Part shown: one piece after another, positions 58,501 to 64,000 of the stretch | Layout: every line of letters begins with the position of its first letter | How positions within the stretch are numbered: position 1 is the first letter of the stretch | Origin: Roseibium album | GTDB lineage: Bacteria > Pseudomonadota > Alphaproteobacteria > Rhizobiales > Stappiaceae | DNA length: 64,000 bases | Assembly: GCF_001404515.1 (NCBI RefSeq) | Contig: NZ_CXWE01000001.1 | Coordinates: forward strand, 1,134,567 to 1,198,566 | Reading direction: 5' to 3' | The notes under the pieces: model-generated | Seen by the model: the letters and a program-made list of their open reading frames with translations, nothing else | The model's database searches: none | Told to the model about the DNA's origin: nothing | Translations under genes and position numbers: made by a program

Positions 58501-61129
58501 GCCGGACTATCTCGACGTCGGACTGGACAAGGCAAGCTATCGGCCTGGTGAGACGGCGAAGTTGCGGCTGAAGCCGCAGATGGCCGGGATTGCGGTGGTG
58601 AACGTTGTCTCGGGTGGTCTTCTTGCGAGCCGCACCATTGAAGTGTCTGCGGAAGAAACCGAAATCGAGCTTCCCGTCAGCGACGAATGGGGCGCGGGTG
58701 CCTATGTCACCGCGAGCCTCTACCGCCCCATGGATATCGACCAGAAACGCATGCCCTCGCGGGCAATCGGACTGTCCTGGCTTAAGGTGGATCCGGGCGA
58801 TCGCGTGATTGATGTCGAGTTGTCTGCACCGGGACGGATCCTGCCGGAAACCACACTTGAGGTTCCGGTCAGGCTTGCCAATCTTCAGCCTGGTACCGAG
58901 GCCTATCTGACTGTCGCGGCCGTTGATGTCGGCATTTTGAATCTGACAAATTTCAAGACACCGGACCCGGATGCCTGGTATTTTGGCCAGCGCCGGCTCG
59001 GAACGGATATCAGGGATCTTTACGGACAGCTGATCGACCGGATGGCCGGTACTTTGGGAAGGATCCGGTCCGGCGGTGATGCCATGTCACTCAGACTTGA
59101 TTCCCCGCCGCCCGACGAGGAGCCGGTCGCTCTGTTTTCGGGGCTCGTGAACGTCGATTCAGATGGAAATGCGACGGTTTCGTTCGATGTTCCAGCCTTC
59201 AATGGTGCACTCAGGTTGATGGCCGTTGCCTGGACGCCTGACGGCGTAGGCCATGCCGATCAGGAAGTGGAAGTCAGGTCGCCCGTCGTGATGACGGCAA
59301 GTGCACCCGCGTTCCTCGCTCCCGGGGACAGTTCGCGTCTCGCGATCGAAATCGACAATGTGGACGGTGAGACCGGAACCTATGAACTGGAGGTCACTGC
59401 TGGTGAAGGGTTGTCGATCGACAATGCTCCAAGGCAAGTCCGTTCATTCGAGATTGAAAAGGGCAAGAAGGTTCTTGCACTGCTGCCGGTCAGCGCCGGT
59501 TCCGATCCATCAGACAGTGAAGTCGTTGCGTCGCTTACGGGTCCGGACGGTGAGAGCACCGTCAAGCGAATCGGGCTTGAGATCAGGGACACGCAACCCA
59601 ATGTCGTGCGAAGGTCGTCCTTCCAGCTCGCATCCGGAGACAACCTGAGCCTGAGCGCTGACAGTTTCGACGGATTGAGGGCGCAAACCGTTGATGTCAC
59701 GCTCACGGCGGGCGGTGCTGCCAGCATTGACGTTGCCGGCTTGTTGGCCGCGCTCGACCGGTATCCATACGGCTGCACCGAGCAGACCACGAGCCGGGCC
59801 TTGCCGTTGCTCTATTTGAGCGAAGTCGCCGAAGCGGCAGGGCTTGGCGGTGACGACGCGATCAGGGGTCGGGTGGTCAAGGCCATTTCGGCTGTGCTCG
59901 CCAACCAGTCCTCTTCAGGTGAATTTGGCCTTTGGAACAGCTTTGGCGATGGTGACACCTGGCTAGACGCCTATGTGACCGACTTCCTGACCCGCGCCCG
60001 GGAGAAGGGATACCGGGTCCCGGACCTCGCGTTTACCACGGCACTGGACAATCTGGAGAACCGGATGGCCTATGCATCCGACTTTCAGGACGGTGGTGAG
60101 GGAATTGCCTACGCGCTGTATGTGCTTGCAAGAAACGGTCGCGCGTCGATGGGCGATCTGCGCTACTACCTGGATGCGAAGCTGCAAAGCTTTGCGACAC
60201 CGCTTGCCAAGGCGCAGGTTGCCGCAGGACTTGCGCTTTACGGCGAGAGGGAACGGGCCGCAACCGGATTTACCGCAGCTCTCAATGCTTTGCCTCGGGA
60301 AAAGAACCAGACCTACCGCAGTGACTATGGTTCTTCGTTGCGCGACAGCGCGGGCGTAACAGATTACATCGTTTCTGCCTCGGCCGGAACGCAGCTGGAA
60401 GAAGACGCGGTTGACAGGTTGAAGGCTGCGCAGAGCAGAACGTCGAACCGATCAACACAGGACATGGCGTGGCTGCTTCTTGCGGCGCAGGCACTAAACG
60501 AGTCAGCGGACGAGGCCCGGATATCAGTCGGCGGCGCAGAAACCCCAGGCCGACTGGCATGGGCGTTCAGTGGCAGCGAACTGGAAGGAGTGCCGGTTCA
60601 GGTGACAAATAACGGCGCGGCAGCGACAGATCTTCTCGTTTCTGTTGTCGGGCAGCCGGTTACACCGGAGCCGGCCGGCGGCAAGGATTACTCAGTCGAG
60701 CGCCGGATCTACGATCTGGACGGCAATCTGGTGGATCCGTCGGCAGTCCCGGTCAATACACGTCTCGCCGTTGTTCTCACCGTGCGTGCACTGACAGATC
60801 AGCCAGGACGGCTGATGGTTGTCGACCGGTTGCCGGCAGGTCTCGACATCGACAATCCGAGACTGGTGCGCTCCGGTGACCTTGGGGGGCTTTCCTTCCT
60901 GTCAACCATAGACTCCCCGCAGCATGCTGCCTTTTACGATGACAGGTTCGAGGTTGCCGTTGATCAGACCCGGCAGGGTGGCCAGGAACTGACGTTTGCG
61001 TATCTGGCACGTGCAGCGATACCCGGCGCATTCGCTCATCCACCGGCCTCGGTTGAGGACATGTACCGGCCTGACCGTCGTGCGATCACGGAAACTGGCC
61101 GCTTCAACGTTCTGGGCCCGACCCGGTAA
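55592..61129 (+). CDS. bacterial alpha-2-macroglobulin family protein (YfhM-like) with PAN domain
   Basis: An 1845-residue exported protease-trap protein. After a signal sequence (ILVAGVAAILAMPAVAQ; no lipobox cysteine, unlike the E. coli lipoprotein) comes a PAN/apple-type domain with paired cysteines (LEGCKAACLTDNQCRAFTF, WCFLKSDF), a helical TPR-like stretch to about residue 270, then macroglobulin beta-domains. The thioester motif is intact: C1395-T-E-Q1398 in YPYGCTEQTTSRALPLL, followed by the helical thioester domain. Such proteins are thought to capture invading proteases in the periplasm. The gene is followed after eight bases by pbpC, the classical pairing of defence with cell-wall repair. 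The ATG at 55592 has GGGAGGA upstream. Confidence 0.96.
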   Translation: MFLFSKVFKSVYSKTAHRNSRKSRIFRPILVAGVAAILAMPAVAQDRRIVTIDDADFFGSDYRTVKDVDLEGCKAACLTDNQCRAFTFNTSAGWCFLKSDFGELQSFAGAIAGRVVEVRAPRADLSADRKAELAFLPGSQLETAATYTQSIANSGRSTAQTVEQLRRNGIAALNNRNGALAEADFVQLIVLEPGDFNDWTSLTAALLLQNPDNWQERETKQKNAVSAAINAYLKAINSQERAFALDLLGRALERRNEFKPAIKALRASLALEENPDLRRRYDGLVAQHGFRIVDHQVDSDSVSPRICLTFSQKLSLGEDLGPYVTVKGSGSVSVETEGNQICADGLEHGARYQVTARSGLPAADGEKLEKTAELSIYVKDRAPSVHFLSRSYVLPSGGNPTIPIVSVNSTEVETVIYRVGNRSVADVLRDNRFLRQLDSWKADQIEDELGEKVWSGILETENTLNQDVTTAFPVSDTGIELKPGVYAMTARSKLDLQNRWGTLATQWFLVSDLGLTALTGDSGIAANIRSLSTAKSLDGITVRLLAVNNEVLGETTTNAEGFAEFAAGLTRGRGGSAPGVLIAETGEGDYSFLDLRKPAFDLSDRGVEGRPAPGPLDVFAWTDRGIYKAGETVHAQALLRNSKAMAQEDFPLTFVFSRPDGVEHARYTVTDSGLGGHLQDLDLGGTVQQGIWSWQVFADPKGGALAQETFLVEDYRPERVDFELETRATAFSQTSPTSITLEAKFLYGSPASGQTLEGDVIVRPVRTLKAYQGYLFGLENEETYSQRGAIPSGLKTDEDGKLSFDVTLPTLPETTTLYDAELVARLVEAGGRYVERDLDLPVALDGPRIGIRPAFDGGVDEGGPAAFSLIVIGADGEQLDADDLSWTLSKVSRRYQWYRLDGRWSFEPITTSERVASGEVSIEAAKPAELSLPVEWGEYRLDVKGSGSLQTSTSVSFNAGWYSADASSETPDYLDVGLDKASYRPGETAKLRLKPQMAGIAVVNVVSGGLLASRTIEVSAEETEIELPVSDEWGAGAYVTASLYRPMDIDQKRMPSRAIGLSWLKVDPGDRVIDVELSAPGRILPETTLEVPVRLANLQPGTEAYLTVAAVDVGILNLTNFKTPDPDAWYFGQRRLGTDIRDLYGQLIDRMAGTLGRIRSGGDAMSLRLDSPPPDEEPVALFSGLVNVDSDGNATVSFDVPAFNGALRLMAVAWTPDGVGHADQEVEVRSPVVMTASAPAFLAPGDSSRLAIEIDNVDGETGTYELEVTAGEGLSIDNAPRQVRSFEIEKGKKVLALLPVSAGSDPSDSEVVASLTGPDGESTVKRIGLEIRDTQPNVVRRSSFQLASGDNLSLSADSFDGLRAQTVDVTLTAGGAASIDVAGLLAALDRYPYGCTEQTTSRALPLLYLSEVAEAAGLGGDDAIRGRVVKAISAVLANQSSSGEFGLWNSFGDGDTWLDAYVTDFLTRAREKGYRVPDLAFTTALDNLENRMAYASDFQDGGEGIAYALYVLARNGRASMGDLRYYLDAKLQSFATPLAKAQVAAGLALYGERERAATGFTAALNALPREKNQTYRSDYGSSLRDSAGVTDYIVSASAGTQLEEDAVDRLKAAQSRTSNRSTQDMAWLLLAAQALNESADEARISVGGAETPGRLAWAFSGSELEGVPVQVTNNGAAATDLLVSVVGQPVTPEPAGGKDYSVERRIYDLDGNLVDPSAVPVNTRLAVVLTVRALTDQPGRLMVVDRLPAGLDIDNPRLVRSGDLGGLSFLSTIDSPQHAAFYDDRFEVAVDQTRQGGQELTFAYLARAAIPGAFAHPPASVEDMYRPDRRAITETGRFNVLGPTR

Positions 61130-61137
61130 CACTGGAA

Positions 61138-63267
61138 ATGGTAATCCGGTTGCGGCAGTTCTGGCAAGGAAACCGGCGATCGATGGCGATCGCCGGAGTT
61201 TGCCTTTGCACATTCCTGGGAGCTGGAGGCTGGAAAGTACTCTCTGACTTCAAGGCCCTTGCGCCGCCACCACAAATTTCTGATTTGCCGCTTTCGGTCG
61301 TCGTTCTTGACCGTGAAGATCGTTTGCTCAGGGCGTTTACCAGTCGCGATGAGAAATGGCGGCTACCGGTTGAGCTTGACGAGATCGATCCACTCTATGT
61401 TCAGATGCTGCTTTCATTCGAAGACAAACGGTTCTTTGAGCATGACGGCGTTGATGCGCGTGCCCTGATCCGGTCGATTTTGCAGGGTGTTCGGCACGGC
61501 CGCATCGTTTCCGGTGGTTCGACGCTGACAATGCAGGTCGCACGGCTGCTGGATGAAGCACCGACAAGAAGTGCTCGGCGCAAGTATGAGCAGGTCCTGA
61601 AGGCCGTGAAGCTCGAACAGACTTATTCCAAGGAGGACATTCTCCGGCTTTACGTGTTGAGAGCACCCTTCGGCGGCAACCTGGAAGGGGTCCGTGCGGC
61701 AAGCCTGACCTGGTTCGGCAAGGAGCCAGGGCGCTTGACGGTGGCCGAGGCCGCGCTTCTGGTTGCGCTGCCTCAAAGCCCGGAAGCTCGTCGGCCGGAC
61801 CGCTTTCCTGACCGGGCCCGAAAAGCACGCAACAGGGTTCTTGCCAGAGCAGTTGTCGCTGGCGTTATTTCACCGGCCGAAGCTGCTTCGGCCTCAGCGG
61901 AACCCGTGCGGACACGGCGCAACAATATGCCGCTGGTTGCTGCCCATGAAAGCCGCCACGTGCGAATCATGGCTCCAAAGCGGGCTGTACATCACCTGAC
62001 GATCGACAAGGACCTGCAGTCGGCTCTGGAAGCACTCGCACGAACGCGCGCCAACAGCTTTCCGGTGCCGGTTTCCCTTGCAATCATCGTGGCGGACCAC
62101 CGCAGCGGTGAAATTGTAGCTCGGCTCGGCGCACCGGACCTGTTGGACGAAGCGCGATTGGGTCATATCGACATGACCCGGGCAGTGCGTTCACCCGGTT
62201 CGACACTGAAGCCATTCATCTACGGGCTTGCATTTGAAGAAGGCGTTGGGGTCCCGCAAAGCCTGATCAGGGATCGACCGACCAATATAGGGGGTTATCA
62301 GCCAACCAATTTCGACCGCGCTTACCAGGGGACGGTGACACTGCGAGAAGCTTTGCAGCTTTCCCTGAACACGCCGGCTGTCCAGTTACTGGAAGCAGTT
62401 GGACCAGCGCGGCTGCTGGCGCGTTTGAAACGGGCGGGCGCCCGGCCGGTTCTGGAAAAAGGCAAGCCAGCGGGATTGGCGATCAGTCTCGGTGGACTGG
62501 GTTTGTCGCTGAAGGACCTTGCGCAGGCTTACGGAGCCCTGGCGCGGGGCGGCCAACCGATCGAATTCAGGCATTGCCGGGTGTCATGTCTTCCGCAGGG
62601 GCCGCAACAGCAATCTCAAAAGGTGCTTTCGGCAAAGGCGGCAGTCATGGTGAGCGACATTCTGGTCGGGATGCCACAGCTTCAAGGCTCCGAGACTCAG
62701 CATATTGCCTACAAGACCGGGACTTCATATGGATATCGTGATGCGTGGGCGCTCGGGTTCGACGGAAAATACGTTGCCGCCGTATGGGTCGGACGGCCAG
62801 ACGGATCACCGGTGCCGGGGCAGACAGGACAAAAGACTTCTGTACCGATTCTTTTTGAAGTCTTTCAAAAACTGAGTATAGCACGCGTGCCATTTCCTCC
62901 ACACCCGCCTAATGTCGCTGCCGCACTTGCCGGAGATGTACCGCTACCGCTCCAATATGCCAGAACATCTGGAAATCGGAGTGTACCCCGCCAGGAAGAC
63001 AGACTGCTGATTTCGTATCCACCGGATGGTGCGGAACTGCACCTGGGGCTGAAGCCGTCGGAAGAAGGACGGCAATTTTCCCAACCGCTCGTTGTCAAAT
63101 TCAAAGGTGGCGTTGCACCCTATGCGGTTCTTGTCAACGGAGCCCCGTTCCAAACCGATTCTACTCAACGACAACTGATCTGGCAGCCGGAGTCACCCGG
63201 ATTTGCAAATGTGACGGTCAAGGACGCCAGCGGAAAAAGCGCAAGCGTTTCCGTGAAGATCAAATAA
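61138..63267 (+). CDS. pbpC: penicillin-binding protein 1C (bifunctional transglycosylase/transpeptidase)
   Basis: A 709-residue class A penicillin-binding protein anchored by an N-terminal helix (MAIAGVCLCTFLGAGGW). The glycosyltransferase 51 domain has the catalytic glutamate in LLSFEDKRFFEHDGVD and GGSTLTMQVARLL. The transpeptidase domain has the SxxK motif in SPGSTLKPFIYG, SLN in LSLNTPAVQL and KTG in AYKTGTSYGYRD. A C-terminal BiPBP_C-like beta domain (LLISYPPDGAELHLG...) is characteristic of PbpC. It is cotranscribed with the alpha-2-macroglobulin gene and probably repairs peptidoglycan after damage. The ribosome-binding site is weak, suggesting translational coupling. Confidence 0.96.
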   Translation: MVIRLRQFWQGNRRSMAIAGVCLCTFLGAGGWKVLSDFKALAPPPQISDLPLSVVVLDREDRLLRAFTSRDEKWRLPVELDEIDPLYVQMLLSFEDKRFFEHDGVDARALIRSILQGVRHGRIVSGGSTLTMQVARLLDEAPTRSARRKYEQVLKAVKLEQTYSKEDILRLYVLRAPFGGNLEGVRAASLTWFGKEPGRLTVAEAALLVALPQSPEARRPDRFPDRARKARNRVLARAVVAGVISPAEAASASAEPVRTRRNNMPLVAAHESRHVRIMAPKRAVHHLTIDKDLQSALEALARTRANSFPVPVSLAIIVADHRSGEIVARLGAPDLLDEARLGHIDMTRAVRSPGSTLKPFIYGLAFEEGVGVPQSLIRDRPTNIGGYQPTNFDRAYQGTVTLREALQLSLNTPAVQLLEAVGPARLLARLKRAGARPVLEKGKPAGLAISLGGLGLSLKDLAQAYGALARGGQPIEFRHCRVSCLPQGPQQQSQKVLSAKAAVMVSDILVGMPQLQGSETQHIAYKTGTSYGYRDAWALGFDGKYVAAVWVGRPDGSPVPGQTGQKTSVPILFEVFQKLSIARVPFPPHPPNVAAALAGDVPLPLQYARTSGNRSVPRQEDRLLISYPPDGAELHLGLKPSEEGRQFSQPLVVKFKGGVAPYAVLVNGAPFQTDSTQRQLIWQPESPGFANVTVKDASGKSASVSVKIK

Positions 63268-63932
63268 GTAATTGTATTAAAACGATTTTATCGAAAATTC
63301 GAGACTCGATTCGACGCGTCCTCTGCATTTTCGGGCCTGCTGCTTGGTTGGAAGCGGATTTGGCGCCAGGTGCCGGATCGAGAAAAGGAGTGTATTTTTT
63401 GCTACTTGCAACTCGCGTTATAAGAGAATACTTAATCTGACTCAGAGTCATTTTTTAAACTTAAGTATAATTAGATTAATTTGGAGTTTATACATGTAAA
63501 AATCGAATAGATTGTAATTTTAAGAGTCGAAAAACTATTATGCAATTATTTATATGAATTGATTATTTTCTTAATCTTTTAAATTCAACCATAGGTTATA
63601 CATTCATTGGTTGATTTGATGTGTGTAACCAGGGTTCAATATGAGAAAATTTGTTTCGATTTTCATATATAATCGAGAAAAAGCCAGTAAAAACAATGTT
63701 ACTAAAAAAGCACAGCGCGTAACAGTTGTGAGCTCTGGAGTTGTTTTGCGCTTGCCGGTTGAGCGCAAATTTGGTTTTACCATTGGTGCGATGGCGAGTA
63801 ATCGTCAGTAGAAATGGATCACGTAACGTTGTTTTGGTCTATTTTTCAGAGAAATCGCGGGGACAGAGCCCGGCAGGCCGAAAATCCGGTAGTTCAAGGC
63901 TCTGAATTGAAATTGACTTTTGGAGGTCAGAA
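63268..63932. other. AT-rich intergenic region upstream of the porin-like gene
   Basis: About 665 bases that are strikingly AT-rich between roughly 63,410 and 63,700, unlike the GC-rich neighbours. It should hold the porin promoter and leader. One short frame (63641-63811) is listed separately with low confidence. No RNA gene was identified. Confidence 0.6.
63641..63811 (+). CDS. possible 56-residue basic peptide
   Basis: A short frame starting ATG at 63641 (MRKFVSIFIYNREKASKNNV) and ending with TAG encodes a basic peptide with a hydrophobic start. AGGG lies about ten bases upstream. No family is recognised, and base composition changes halfway through the frame, so chance is likely. Confidence 0.2.
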   Translation: MRKFVSIFIYNREKASKNNVTKKAQRVTVVSSGVVLRLPVERKFGFTIGAMASNRQ

Positions 63933-64000
63933 ATGAAACTCAAGGGCTTGATGCTCGGCGTAGCAGCTGCTGCTACCGCTACCACCGCCCAGGCAGCCGA
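63933..64000 (+). CDS. porin-like outer membrane protein (5' end only)
   Basis: An ATG at 63933, with TGGAGGT six bases upstream, opens a frame that runs off the right edge after 22 full codons. The visible residues (MKLKGLMLGVAAAATATTAQAA) form a signal peptide with an AQAA cleavage region, very like those of Rhizobiales porins (Omp2b/RopA type). The identification rests on the signal peptide and the long AT-rich leader alone, so it is tentative. Confidence 0.6.
   Translation, partial: MKLKGLMLGVAAAATATTAQAA

Noticed and set aside
1..64000. Search for tRNA, rRNA, CRISPR arrays, IS elements or prophage genes
   Set aside because: No cloverleaf, ribosomal core, spaced direct-repeat array, transposase, integrase or phage structural protein was recognised by eye; a covariance-model scan would be needed to exclude small RNAs.

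Overview
The window looks like a chromosomal segment of a marine alphaproteobacterium of the Rhizobiales, most like the Stappiaceae (Labrenzia/Roseibium type). This rests on the moderately GC-rich coding sequence, the many TRAP transporters and LysR/GntR/RpiR regulators, Rhizobiales-style short palindromic repeats, PHO-box-controlled phnCDE genes with an enlarged second permease, and a porin start at the right edge. The genus is inferred from gene content only. No rRNA, tRNA, CRISPR array, prophage or insertion sequence was seen.

Layout. 1-7.8 kb: 5' part of an RTX-type calcium-binding protein, pntAB transhydrogenase, a YghU-type glutathione transferase, and a DddP-like M24 enzyme facing a LysR regulator. 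7.8-11.1 kb: a membrane GGDEF/EAL protein followed by a family 3 periplasmic binding protein. 11.5-16.5 kb: a TAXI-type TRAP transporter with a UspA partner, and an RpiR regulator facing a dimethylglycine/sarcosine dehydrogenase-like flavoprotein (16.6-19.0 kb). 19.2-21.5 kb: overlapping egtB-egtD for ergothioneine. 22-24.5 kb: TetR-YciI pair and a zinc-knuckle methionyl-tRNA synthetase. 25-27.9 kb: YeiH-family exporter, MauG-like dihaem peroxidase and a Sel1 protein whose 5' end overlaps the peroxidase on the other strand.

28-35.9 kb is the most interesting block. Three coupled genes (SsuD-type flavin monooxygenase, aldo-keto reductase, flavin reductase) are followed by a DctQMP TRAP transporter, and all face a GntR regulator plus a Gfo/Idh/MocA oxidoreductase. 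The enzyme trio and its order match the core of the sulfoquinovose monooxygenase (sulfo-SMO) pathway. Here it sits with a TRAP rather than an ABC importer and with a Gfo/Idh/MocA protein where a GH31 sulfoquinovosidase would be expected.

36-45 kb: two secreted proteins, an Lrp regulator facing an EgtE-like class V aminotransferase plus an EgtC-like amidotransferase, then small housekeeping genes. 45-50 kb: a phosphonate uptake island (hexapeptide acetyltransferase, phnC, phnD, phnE, phnE) with a PHO-box-like repeat for each direction. 50-55 kb: isochorismatase-like hydrolase, lytic transglycosylase, orphan ParA, GNAT, LysE and LysR. 55.6-63.3 kb: a bacterial alpha-2-macroglobulin with pbpC, then an AT-rich spacer and the start of a porin-like gene.
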